A DNA stretch of 64,000 nucleotides from NCBI GenBank assembly GCA_029937545.1, contig JAPYPR010000005.1, forward strand, positions 1 through 64,000, given 5' to 3'. The stretch's first letter is position 1; the number at the start of each line of letters is the position of its first letter. Below are positions 1 to 7,476 of the stretch, piece after piece. A model generated the notes under the pieces. That model had not been told where the DNA came from. It did not search any database and saw nothing but the letters and a program-made list of their open reading frames with translations. Origin of the DNA: Erythrobacter sp. (lineage in GTDB: Bacteria > Pseudomonadota > Alphaproteobacteria > Sphingomonadales > Sphingomonadaceae). The translations under genes and the position numbers were made by a program.

Positions 1-150
1 CTGTCAGGGCCGGACTCTAATCTAACTTGGAGGAAAATCAGGGGGTCACGTCAGTATCTATCCCATAAATACCTCGGCATGAGGAGGGAATGGTCTGAGC
101 GAATAAAGAAGGCTGGCCAAGAAGTTGCTATCAGAGCACAGGAATCCTAG
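1..150 (+). CDS. possible 3' end of an unrecognised gene (partial)
   Basis: Frame 1 is open from the window edge to a TAG at 148-150 (49 codons), while frames 2 and 3 close within 25 bases. The translated tail is basic and ends in WSERIKKAGQEVAIRAQES. I do not recognise a family. The stretch looks clearly lower in GC than the genes that follow, which could mean foreign DNA or simply an intergenic tail. An open frame of this length can arise by chance, so this is tentative. Confidence 0.3.
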   Translation: MSGPDSNLTWRKIRGSRQYLSHKYLGMRREWSERIKKAGQEVAIRAQES

Positions 151-180
151 CGCATAAGCGCAACTTGATTGCGATCGCGC

Positions 181-609
181 TTAGTCGAACTTGTATCCAG
201 CCGCCTCGGCCTCGGCGATGACCTCGGCCCCGGTCTGGCGCGGATGGTCGCCCTCGATGCGGCACCAGTCGGCAGCCTCGTCGACGAAGATTTCCTTTTC
301 GATCGTGTGCGAAGCGGCAGCATCGAACAGACCGGCGGAGAAACTGCGATTGCCGGTGGGGAGGAAGCGAAACCACAAATGGCTGCCACACATCCCGCAG
401 AAGGCTCGCTCGGCCCACTCGCTCGAGCGGTAGACGCTGGCCTTGTCCTCGCCCGCGATCATGACCGACTTACCCGTCTGCGCGGTGTAGATTGCGCCGC
501 TCCAGCGGCGGCACATGCTGCATCGGCAGATTTCGATCTCGTGGGCGGGGGCTTCGATGGTAATCTCGACCGCGCCGCACAGGCAATGGCCCCGCATCGC
601 GTCGGTCAT
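181..609 (-). CDS. GFA/CENP-V family protein
   Basis: A 142-residue protein of the GFA (glutathione-dependent formaldehyde-activating enzyme-like, Mss4-fold) family. The cysteine pattern is visible: CLC near residue 9-11, CRCSMC at 28-33 and FCGMCGSHLWF near 70, which in this family bind zinc. The true substrate is unknown for most members, and a formaldehyde role should not be assumed. Its ATG overlaps the stop of the upstream Lrp-type gene by four bases (ATGA), so the two are almost certainly co-transcribed and translationally coupled. The Lrp regulator may control the pair. Confidence 0.85.
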   Translation of the reverse strand: MTDAMRGHCLCGAVEITIEAPAHEIEICRCSMCRRWSGAIYTAQTGKSVMIAGEDKASVYRSSEWAERAFCGMCGSHLWFRFLPTGNRSFSAGLFDAAASHTIEKEIFVDEAADWCRIEGDHPRQTGAEVIAEAEAAGYKFD

Positions 610-1088
610 CGCACCGGCTCCTTAATTCCCAGCGGTACGCCCGGCTCGCTCTTGCTCGTGCGGATCGTCAGCGATGTTTTCACACTGGCGACGTTGGGCG
701 CCGGGGTCAGCTTGCTGGTGAGAAATTCCTGAAAGCTTTGCAGGTCCTTGCTGACGATCTTGATGATGAAATCGATCTCGCCGTTGAGCATGTGGACCTC
801 CCGCACCTCAGGCAGGTCCCGCATCGCTTCCTCGAACTCGCGCAGCGCGTCTTCGGCCTGGCTCTTCAGGCTGACCATGGCGAAAACCGTAATCGAGAAG
901 CCCAGCTTGCCCGGATCGAGATCGGCGTGGTAGCCCTTGATCACGCCCACGTCCTCGAGCGCGCGGACGCGGCGCAGGCACGGCGGAGCGGTCAGGCCGA
1001 CCCGGTGCGCCAATTCGACATTGGTAATACGCCCTTCGGCCTGCAATTCGCCCAGCAGCTTGCGATCGATTTCGTCGAGATTGGCCAT
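606..1088 (-). CDS. Lrp/AsnC family transcriptional regulator
   Basis: About 160 residues, the normal size for a two-domain Lrp/AsnC protein. The N-terminal helix-turn-helix opens with NLDEIDRKLL and contains NVELAHRVGLTAPPCLRRV. The C-terminal RAM ligand/oligomerisation domain follows from about residue 65, with the acidic HMLNGEIDFIIKI strand. I chose the ATG at 1088 because AGGGG lies about ten bases upstream. An in-frame ATG at 1097 is also possible. Such regulators usually sense amino acids and often act on a neighbouring gene. Here the GFA gene follows with a four-base overlap. The ligand cannot be read from sequence. Confidence 0.9.
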   Translation of the reverse strand: MANLDEIDRKLLGELQAEGRITNVELAHRVGLTAPPCLRRVRALEDVGVIKGYHADLDPGKLGFSITVFAMVSLKSQAEDALREFEEAMRDLPEVREVHMLNGEIDFIIKIVSKDLQSFQEFLTSKLTPAPNVASVKTSLTIRTSKSEPGVPLGIKEPVR

Positions 1089-1097
1089 GACCCTCAT

Positions 1098-1316
1098 GCC
1101 CCTAAAATGTACTTACCCGTTCCGGATCCGGGATGCATCGTGAAATGTTGACAACGCATCTGGAGCCTCTTGGCTAACATTATTATCTTTGCCAGCAATT
1201 GTCCCGCTTTGCAACGCGAAGGCAACTTTCCGTTCATCGTAAGTCTTACACGGATAGAAAGCGAAACGGTGTCATGGTTTACCCTTCGCAAACCTTGATG
1301 CCGCACCGGAGTATCC
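1098..1316. promoter_or_regulatory. divergent intergenic region between lrp-type gene and histidine kinase
   Basis: This 219-base spacer must carry both divergent promoters. It is AT-richer than the flanking genes. I could not assign a convincing -35/-10 pair by eye. A ribosome binding site (GGAG) sits seven bases before the kinase ATG at 1317. Confidence 0.4.
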
Positions 1317-3110
1317 ATGCATTTTGACGACCGCCTTGCCACAGTGTTGCGCCATCGCGCGGCGGGCGAGCGTGCGGGCAAGACGCAGTTCCGGCAGCTG
1401 ATCGATCTGCTGGGCGAGCGTCCACAGGCGGGCGACCCGGCGTTGAAGGCGGCGGCCTATCTGCGTCTGATCGCTTTGGCGGAGATGATTCCGGTCGATG
1501 AGCGCGCACGCATCGTAGGCGAGAACGGCTGGCGGTTCCGCAATCCGGAACTGGTGAAATGGTTCGGCGAGGCGCATCCCAAGATCGCGGCAGCCGCGCT
1601 CTACCGGGCGCATCTGACGGGCGAGGAATGGGAGAGTCTGATCCCCCGCCTGCCGATCCGCGCGCGCGGTTTCCTGCGGCACCGCCGCGACCTGCCCGAA
1701 GCTGCCGTGCGCGTGCTCGACCGGCTGGGTGTGCAGGACCGCGCATTGCCCTTGCCGGACATGCTGGAGCTGCTGGACGAGGCGGAGCCTGACGAGCAAA
1801 TCGATACGGACTTGCCTGCGGGCCCGCCTCCGCTTGTCCTGTCCGCCGCGAATGACGGGGACGAGGCCTCGGAGGATGATAAGTCGGCACTTCACCCTGA
1901 AGGGGCCGACGACCAGGTTCCTGCGGAACCGGCTACAGCAGCGCACCCCACCCCCGCCGGGACCGGCGGCATTCGCGCGCTCGTGGACAGGATCGAGGCT
2001 TACAAACGCAATCGCGGAAGCGGTGGCGGTGAGGCTTTGTCCCTGCCGCTCGGCGAACCGGAACCGGCGGTAAAGCGCAAGCCGGTCGCCAGCTTCCTGA
2101 TCGGCACCGATGCCGAAGGCCGGATCGACTGGGCTGAAGACGAGATCGCGCCCATGGTGGTCGGTACCGCGCTGGCCCAGCGGCGCGGCGATGACGCTGG
2201 CGAAGACGAGTTCGCTGCCGCTTTCCTCAATCGCAGGCCTGTACGCGGCGCTACCCTGACGCTGCGCGGCGGCGAGGCCATAGCAGGCGAATGGACCGTC
2301 GATGCCGCCCCCCGCTTCACCCGCGGCGAGGGTAGGTTCTACGGCTATGTCGGGCGCTTCCGCAGGGCTGTCGAGGCGAGCGACGACCGCCGCCATGACA
2401 GCGCGGACCGTCTGCGCCAGCTGCTCCACGAGCTGCGCACGCCAGTGAACGCGATGCAGGGCAATGCGGAGGTCATCCAGCAGCAGGTCTTCGGCCCTAC
2501 GCCGCACGAATACCGTGCACTGGCGGCGTCGATCGCGGGTGACAGCGCACGGATCCTCGCCGGCTTCGACGAGCTCGACCGGCTGGCGCGGCTCGAAACC
2601 GGCACGCTCGATCTCGATCCAGGAACGGCGGATTTCGCCGCCATCGCCCATGCGCAGATCGACCAACTGCAATCCGTGCTGAAACCGCGGGTTGCCAGTT
2701 TTGCCACGCAACTGGAGGCCGATGCGGCGCTCTTGCCAATGACGAGCGGCGATGCGGAGATGCTCGCCTGGCGCGTGCTCGCCACGATCGCGGGTGCGAC
2801 TGGGGCGGGCGAGACGATCAAGCTCTCCCTGCGCACGGAGGACGGGCAGACGACCTTGCGCGCCCAATTGCCAGCCACGCTGGCCAGCGCAGGAGACGTG
2901 TTCTCTCACGAGGCCCGCGGCGGTACCGGAGCGGTGAGCGCCGGGATTTTCGGCGCGGGCTTCTCGCTCCGCCTTGCCCGGGCGGAGGCGCGAGCAGCGC
3001 GCGGCGAATTGTCGCGCGACGACCAGTGGTTGGTCCTCTCGCTGCCACTCTTGACCGGGGAAGAGGCGCTGCCTAGCCCTGTCGATGCGCCGGGTCGCGC
3101 GGCGGGCTGA
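1317..3110 (+). CDS. atypical sensor histidine kinase with degenerate ATPase domain
   Basis: A 597-residue soluble protein with no obvious membrane segment. The first half is low-complexity and acidic. A PAS-like segment lies around residues 310-350. A HisKA dimerisation helix follows with the H-box LLHELRTPVNAM, putting the phosphoacceptor His at about residue 371. The catalytic domain looks eroded. Where the N-box Asn is expected the sequence reads RVLATIAGATG, and the DxGxG (G1) box cannot be found. A glycine-rich G2-like GIFGAGFSLRLARA remains near the C-terminus. It may act as a phosphotransfer or dimerising pseudokinase rather than a standard kinase. The partner response regulator is not in the window. 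Confidence 0.8.
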   Translation: MHFDDRLATVLRHRAAGERAGKTQFRQLIDLLGERPQAGDPALKAAAYLRLIALAEMIPVDERARIVGENGWRFRNPELVKWFGEAHPKIAAAALYRAHLTGEEWESLIPRLPIRARGFLRHRRDLPEAAVRVLDRLGVQDRALPLPDMLELLDEAEPDEQIDTDLPAGPPPLVLSAANDGDEASEDDKSALHPEGADDQVPAEPATAAHPTPAGTGGIRALVDRIEAYKRNRGSGGGEALSLPLGEPEPAVKRKPVASFLIGTDAEGRIDWAEDEIAPMVVGTALAQRRGDDAGEDEFAAAFLNRRPVRGATLTLRGGEAIAGEWTVDAAPRFTRGEGRFYGYVGRFRRAVEASDDRRHDSADRLRQLLHELRTPVNAMQGNAEVIQQQVFGPTPHEYRALAASIAGDSARILAGFDELDRLARLETGTLDLDPGTADFAAIAHAQIDQLQSVLKPRVASFATQLEADAALLPMTSGDAEMLAWRVLATIAGATGAGETIKLSLRTEDGQTTLRAQLPATLASAGDVFSHEARGGTGAVSAGIFGAGFSLRLARAEARAARGELSRDDQWLVLSLPLLTGEEALPSPVDAPGRAAG

Positions 3111-3223
3111 TCACTCGCCATTGGACACGCCGGAGGGGGGCAGGCCACATTCAACACGCGAATCTTCTCCATCCGCCGTCGCGCGATCAGGCCGTCCGCT
3201 TTGCACCCGATTTCGGGCAGCGG

Positions 3224-4150
3224 GTGCTTCTGACAGTCGATGCCGAGGAGGAATTCGACTGGACGGGCGATTTTTCGCGTCAGGGCTACACGCTCGACCA
3301 CGTGCCCAGGATCGCAAAGTTCCAGCAGTTCTGCGGTTCGCTCAACATCTCGCCCGTTTACCTTATGGACTGGCCGATCGCACAGTCGCCGATTGCCCAG
3401 GACATCATCGGTGAAGCTGTGGCCAATGGAGAGGCTGAAATCGGGGTTCAGCTGCATCCGTGGGTCAATCCGCCCTTCGATGAAGATCTTACCCGGCACG
3501 CCAGCTTCTCGGGAAATCTTCCGCCCGACCTCGAGCGCGCCAAGTTCCGCGCCCTCCGCGACCTTATCGAAGAGAAGTTCGGAGCGGTCCCTCGCATCTA
3601 CCGCGCAGGCCGGTATGGCGTCGGCCCTGCGACGGCCGCAATGCTGTCGGAAACCGGCATCGCAATAGACAGTTCGGTGCGCTGTCGCTTCGATTACAGC
3701 GCGGAAGGGGGGCCGGATTTTCGCGGCCATCCCTGTACGCCCTACTGGACCGATTCTCAGCGAAGGCTGCTGGAGCTGCCGCTGACCACTGTTTACTGGG
3801 GGATGCTGCGTAAACAGGGCGACGCGCTGTTTCCCCTCGCCCGCAAGTCCGCAGTGCTTACCAGTCTTTTTTCGCGCCTCGGCATGCTGGAACGCATTGC
3901 GCTGACACCCGAAGGCACTTCGGCCCAGGAGGCGCTCAAGGCCGTGGACATCGCACTCGACGACGGGTTGCCGACCCTGACGATCAGCTTCCACAGCCCT
4001 TCATTATCGCCCGGCCATACGCCCTATGTGCGCAGCGAAGACGACCTCGACCGCTTCTACGATTGGTTGCGGACCGTTTACGCCTACCTCGACCAGCGCG
4101 GTGTTCGCCCGACCACTGTTGCGGAAATCATCGAATCCGTCGTCGTCTAG
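3224..4150 (+). CDS. polysaccharide deacetylase family protein (NodB/WalW type)
   Basis: At least 308 residues from a GTG start at 3224. Carbohydrate esterase 4-like motifs are visible: LLTVDAEEEFDW near the start, LHPWVNPPF around residue 77, and RAGRYGVG around residue 125. Family members deacetylate N-acetylated polysaccharides, and the WalW-type branch is often linked to exopolysaccharide loci. No signal peptide is seen. The frame stays open upstream and reads like continued coding (HANLLHPPSRDQAVRFAPDF), so the true start is probably earlier. No ATG or GTG is available there, and a six-G run at 3134-3139 separates this frame from a TTG at 3121. Confidence 0.82.
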   Translation: MLLTVDAEEEFDWTGDFSRQGYTLDHVPRIAKFQQFCGSLNISPVYLMDWPIAQSPIAQDIIGEAVANGEAEIGVQLHPWVNPPFDEDLTRHASFSGNLPPDLERAKFRALRDLIEEKFGAVPRIYRAGRYGVGPATAAMLSETGIAIDSSVRCRFDYSAEGGPDFRGHPCTPYWTDSQRRLLELPLTTVYWGMLRKQGDALFPLARKSAVLTSLFSRLGMLERIALTPEGTSAQEALKAVDIALDDGLPTLTISFHSPSLSPGHTPYVRSEDDLDRFYDWLRTVYAYLDQRGVRPTTVAEIIESVVV

Positions 4151-4180
4151 CGGCTTGCCAGTCTGGCGCTGTGCCGCTAG
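4147..4180 (+). terminator. possible hairpin after the deacetylase gene
   Basis: CTAGCGGC and GCCGCTAG form a perfect eight-base inverted repeat beginning at the deacetylase stop codon. There is no T-run after it, so it is either a weak terminator or an mRNA 3'-end stabiliser ahead of the tRNA genes. Confidence 0.35.
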
Positions 4181-4207
4181 GCGCTTGCGTCCGCATGCGG
4201 TGCATGG

Positions 4208-4284
4208 GGGCCTGTAGCTCAGTTGGTTAGAGCTGGCCGCTCATAACGGCTAGGTCGCGGGTTCGAGTCCTGCCGGGCCCACCA
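4208..4284 (+). tRNA. tRNA with CAU anticodon, probably tRNA-Ile2 (or elongator Met)
   Basis: A 77-base cloverleaf with encoded CCA. The acceptor stem GGGCCTG/CGGGCCC pairs fully (one G-U), the D arm has TAGCTCAGTTGGTTAGA, the anticodon loop CTCATAA gives CAT, and the T arm contains GGTTCGAGTCC. The variable region (AGGTCGC) and acceptor resemble alphaproteobacterial tRNA-Ile2, whose CAU is lysidine-modified to read AUA. Elongator tRNA-Met cannot be excluded by eye. Confidence 0.93.
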
Positions 4285-4311
4285 TCTACGACGCATTGCG
4301 GGACATCCGGT

Positions 4312-4388
4312 CGGGGAGTGGCGCAGCCTGGTAGCGCACTTGTTTTGGGTACAAGGGGTCGCTGGTTCGAATCCAGTCTCCCCGACCA
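4312..4388 (+). tRNA. tRNA-Pro (TGG anticodon)
   Basis: A 77-base tRNA with encoded CCA, 27 bases after the first tRNA gene. The acceptor stem CGGGGAG/CTCCCCG is perfect, the anticodon stem is CTTGT/ACAAG, and the loop TTTGGGT gives anticodon TGG. The T arm has GGTTCGAATCC. It is probably co-transcribed with the preceding tRNA. Confidence 0.95.
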
Positions 4389-4450
4389 ACTAGACACCAT
4401 CAAGCCGATCTGCACCGGGATGGGGTGCAATAGGCCATGCAATATCGGCG

Positions 4451-4794
4451 TCAGTCGCGCATGACACGCGCAAAATTCGCAGCACCGGGTATCGGCTGCT
4501 TGCGGTTGTCTCGCAAGTCGGGCTGTGCCCCCACGAGCTTGACGAGGCTGTCCGCGATCTGATCGATCTTCGCCCGCTCCAATGAGTAGAAGACCATCTT
4601 CGCCTCCCGGCGTGTCGTCACCAGTTCCGCTTTGCGCAGGATCGCAAGTGCTGCGACAGGCCGGGCTGGGAGACTTTAGTATCTTCTTCGATCTCGCCGA
4701 CGCTCTTCTCGCTGTCGCTCAAAGACTGGAGGACGCGGAAACGCACCGGATGCCCGATCGCCTTGAAGATATCTATTTGCTCATCGAGGTTCAT
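4451..4794 (-). pseudogene. frameshifted ArsR-family regulator
   Basis: From the ATG at 4794 the frame reads as an ArsR/SmtB winged helix (EQIDIFKAIGHPVRFRVLQ, then VSQPGLSQHL) but stops after about 60 codons. Losing one base near 4645-4650 explains this. In the next frame the ArsR fold continues as AILRKAELVTTRREAKMVFY and runs to a TGA at 4451-4453. The gene therefore looks inactivated by a single-base deletion, unless it is a sequencing error. Its ATG overlaps the stop of the truncated peroxiredoxin by four bases, so the two formed an operon. Confidence 0.75.
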
Positions 4795-5351
4795 GGTCGA
4801 TGCACTTCGGTGAACCAGCCGCCTGCCTCTGCGCTTTCAAAGACATCGTCGAGGCTGATGCTCATCTGCTTGAGTAGCGGGTCGCCCTTCTGCCAGTCCG
4901 CCGGCACGAGTGCACCCTCTCTGTCGGCCGCCTGCAGCGCGTCGATCAAACGCAGCATCTCCGGAATCGAGCGCCCGACGTTCGCTGGGTAGGTTGAAAT
5001 CGCTCGGATGATGCCTGCTGGATCGATAAAATATGTGCTTCTGATCGTCCCACTGTCTGCATCATCGCTTGCAATCATTCCATAGGCTCGCCCGACCACC
5101 ATTGTAGGGTCTTCCAAAAGCGGGAAGCGAACTTCGACATCGAACTTGTCGCGGATCAGCCTGAGCCACGCAAGGTGAGAGAACAGGCTGTCGACCGACA
5201 GGCCGATGAGAGCGCAATCGCGCTCTGCGAATTCGCTCTCACGCTTGACGAGAGCGACAAACTCAGAGGTGCATACCGGCGTGAAGTCGGCGGGATGAGA
5301 GAAGAACGCGACCCATTTACCGCGATAGTCGTCCAACTCGACCGGTCCGAC
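4791..5351 (-). pseudogene. 5'-truncated 1-Cys peroxiredoxin (Prx6/AhpC-TSA type)
   Basis: The frame encodes most of a Prx6-type peroxiredoxin, including the peroxidatic motif HPADFTPVCTSEF, the conserved FPLLEDPTMVVGRAYGM block and a C-terminal PADWQKGD extension. Homology begins abruptly at VGPVELDDYRGKW. The usual 15-20 residue N-terminal strand (APDFEA-like) is missing, and a stop lies in frame just upstream at 5367-5369. No ATG is available, and the best start is a TTG at 5336. The 5' end was apparently lost at a junction near 5350 shared with the SulP remnant. Function is doubtful. Confidence 0.75.
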
Positions 5352-5359
5352 TGTGCTGC

Positions 5360-5911
5360 GTGCTCTTCAACGCAGGTACGGATTTCGAACGCGAGATGGG
5401 CGTCATCGCGGGGGTGGGTGTCGGGCTGCTGCTTTACCTGTGGAGCGCGTCGCGCCCCCATGCTGCGATCGTCGGGCGCGTTCCCGAAACCGAGCATTTT
5501 CGCAATATCGAACGCCATGCGGTCTTCACCGATCCGCACATCCTTTCAATCCGCATCGACGAAAGCCTGACTTATCTCAATGCCCACTGGCTTGAGGAAT
5601 TCGTGATGGAGGAGGTCGCCGACCACCCCGAACTGCGTCACGTGATCCTCATGTGCAGCGCCGTGAATGCGATCGACGCATCCGGTCTGGAAAGTATGCA
5701 AGCGATAAACCACCGGCTCAAGGATGGCGGCATCAAGTTGCACCTTTCGGAGGTGAAAGGTCCGGTGATGGACAAACTCGAACGCACGCATTTCGTTGAG
5801 GATCTGGGAGGCAAGGTGCACCTTTCGCAGGCCGGGGCTTTTGTCGATGCGCTTCGCGATAATGGGGACAGCGATCTTCAACCCCACGATCTCGCAAGAG
5901 GGCAGATTTGA
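5360..5911 (+). pseudogene. 3' remnant of a SulP-family anion transporter (last membrane segment and STAS domain)
   Basis: The 183-codon frame begins inside what looks like the final transmembrane helix (GVIAGVGVGLLLYLWSASR), followed by the SulP linker RPHAAIVGRVPETEHFRN. A STAS domain follows (HVILMCSAVNAIDASGLESM, LHLSEVKGPVMDKLER). Full SulP transporters have 10-14 helices and about 550 residues, so roughly 350-400 N-terminal residues are absent. Only a GTG at 5360 could serve as a start. It lies head to head with the peroxiredoxin remnant, which suggests that one deletion removed the shared promoter and both 5' ends. Confidence 0.8.
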
Positions 5912-6021
5912 TGGTAGCCTGCCCAACATTCGGCGATGCGCGATCTGCGCGTTGTAAGCAGCCGAACAGTCGGTGCCAATTTCGCACCACCCGCATCAGG
6001 CGAATGTACTAGAGTAAGATC

Positions 6022-7476
6022 ATGTTCGACCAACTCGATGCCATCCTGCTGGCCCGTATTCAGTTCGCCTTCACGGTGAGCTTCCACTTTATCTTTCCAG
6101 CTTTTTCAATCGGATTGGCGAGCTATCTGGCCGTGCTGGAAGGGCTCTGGCTCAAAACCGGCAAGTCGATCTACCTCGATCTCTTCAAATACTGGGTGAA
6201 GATCTTCGCGATCGCGTTCGCCATGGGCGTCGTGAGCGGGATCGTCATGTCCTACCAATTCGGCACGAACTGGTCGGTTTTTTCCGATGTAGCCGGGCCC
6301 GTGATCGGCCCGCTCATGGCCTATGAAGTGTTGACCGCTTTCTTCCTCGAAGCAGGCTTCCTCGGCGTCATGCTGTTCGGAATGGAGCGGGTGGGAAGAA
6401 AGCTGCACTTTGCGGCCACCCTGATGGTCGCCATCGGCACCTTCATCAGCGCTTTCTGGATCCTTTCGGTAAATAGCTGGATGCATACGCCGAGCGGCTT
6501 CGAAATGGGGGCCAACGGGCAGTATCTCCCTGGCGATAGCTGGCTGGAGATCATATTCAATCCCAGCTTCCCCTATCGGTTAGTCCACACGGTGCTCGCA
6601 GCATATCTGACAACCGCTTTCGTCGTCGGCGGTGTGGGGGCGTGGCATCTGCTCAAGGATCGAGCCAACCGGCATGCGCGCAAGATGTTCTCGATGGCGA
6701 TGTGGATGGCAGCACTGGTCGTGCCGGTGCAGATTTTCGCCGGAGACATGCACGGCCTCAACACGCTGGAGTACCAGCCGCAGAAGGTCATGGCGATGGA
6801 AGGGCATTATGATAGTTACCCGGACGGTGCGCCCCTCTATCTGTTTGGAATTCCGAACGATGAGGAACAGAAGCTGGAGTACGCCTTCGGTATTCCCAAG
6901 CTTTCCAGTCTTATTCTGAAACACGACCCGGATGCGCCCCTGGCCGGGCTCGACACCATTCCGGACGATGAACAACCGCCGGTCGCCATCGTGTTCTGGT
7001 CGTTCCGCATAATGGTCGGTCTCGGGTTCGCCATGCTTGGTGTGGGGCTATGGAGCCTTGTCGCACGCATGCGCAAAAGGCTTTACGATTGGACTTGGCT
7101 GCACAGGGCGGCGCTGGTCATGGCACCATCAGGTTTCGTGGCCGTAATCGCCGGATGGATCACGACGGAAGTGGGTCGCCAGCCTTATGTGATCTACAAC
7201 TTAATGCGCACGGCCGACGCGGTCAGTCCGCTGGACGCGCCCGCTGTCGCGACATCCCTCCTGGCCTTCGTCGTAGTCTACTTCGCTGTTTTCGGCGCGG
7301 GGGTCTGGTATATCCTGCACCTTATGCACAAACCGCCGCATGCGCTCGAAACGGGGGTAAAGCAGGGAGATACCGGCCCGATCAGGACGGCGGGTATCAC
7401 GCCGGGGCCGACCCAAGACCCAATCGACCAGATGGATCAAGCCGTTGTCGACATCAAACGGAAGGAGGAAAGGTAA
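6022..7476 (+). CDS. cydA: cytochrome bd-type quinol oxidase subunit I (CIO type)
   Basis: A 484-residue polytopic membrane protein, subunit I of a bd quinol oxidase that reduces O2 to water at the expense of quinol. Haem-ligand and channel residues are visible: His22 (FHFIFP), Glu102 and Glu110 (YEVLTAFFLEAG), His189 (RLVHTVLAAYL) and the GRQPY motif near residue 385. The Q-loop is short and reads GDMHGLNTLEYQPQK, the form seen in cyanide-insensitive oxidases (CioA) rather than E. coli CydA. cydB follows with a one-base overlap. No FNR-type box was seen in the 110 bases upstream. Confidence 0.95.
   Translation: MFDQLDAILLARIQFAFTVSFHFIFPAFSIGLASYLAVLEGLWLKTGKSIYLDLFKYWVKIFAIAFAMGVVSGIVMSYQFGTNWSVFSDVAGPVIGPLMAYEVLTAFFLEAGFLGVMLFGMERVGRKLHFAATLMVAIGTFISAFWILSVNSWMHTPSGFEMGANGQYLPGDSWLEIIFNPSFPYRLVHTVLAAYLTTAFVVGGVGAWHLLKDRANRHARKMFSMAMWMAALVVPVQIFAGDMHGLNTLEYQPQKVMAMEGHYDSYPDGAPLYLFGIPNDEEQKLEYAFGIPKLSSLILKHDPDAPLAGLDTIPDDEQPPVAIVFWSFRIMVGLGFAMLGVGLWSLVARMRKRLYDWTWLHRAALVMAPSGFVAVIAGWITTEVGRQPYVIYNLMRTADAVSPLDAPAVATSLLAFVVVYFAVFGAGVWYILHLMHKPPHALETGVKQGDTGPIRTAGITPGPTQDPIDQMDQAVVDIKRKEER

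Noticed and set aside
1272-2909. 545-codon minus-strand open frame
   Set aside because: Antisense to the histidine kinase gene, which has a good ribosome binding site and the H-box.
4227-4442. Minus-strand 71-codon frame containing GRLDSNQRP
   Set aside because: It is the antisense of the two tRNA genes, a well-known false gene in bacterial annotations.
7050-7475. N-terminal extension of the cydB frame inside cydA
   Set aside because: It overlaps cydA in another frame. The ATG at 7476 with a strong GGAGGAAAGG site is the real start.
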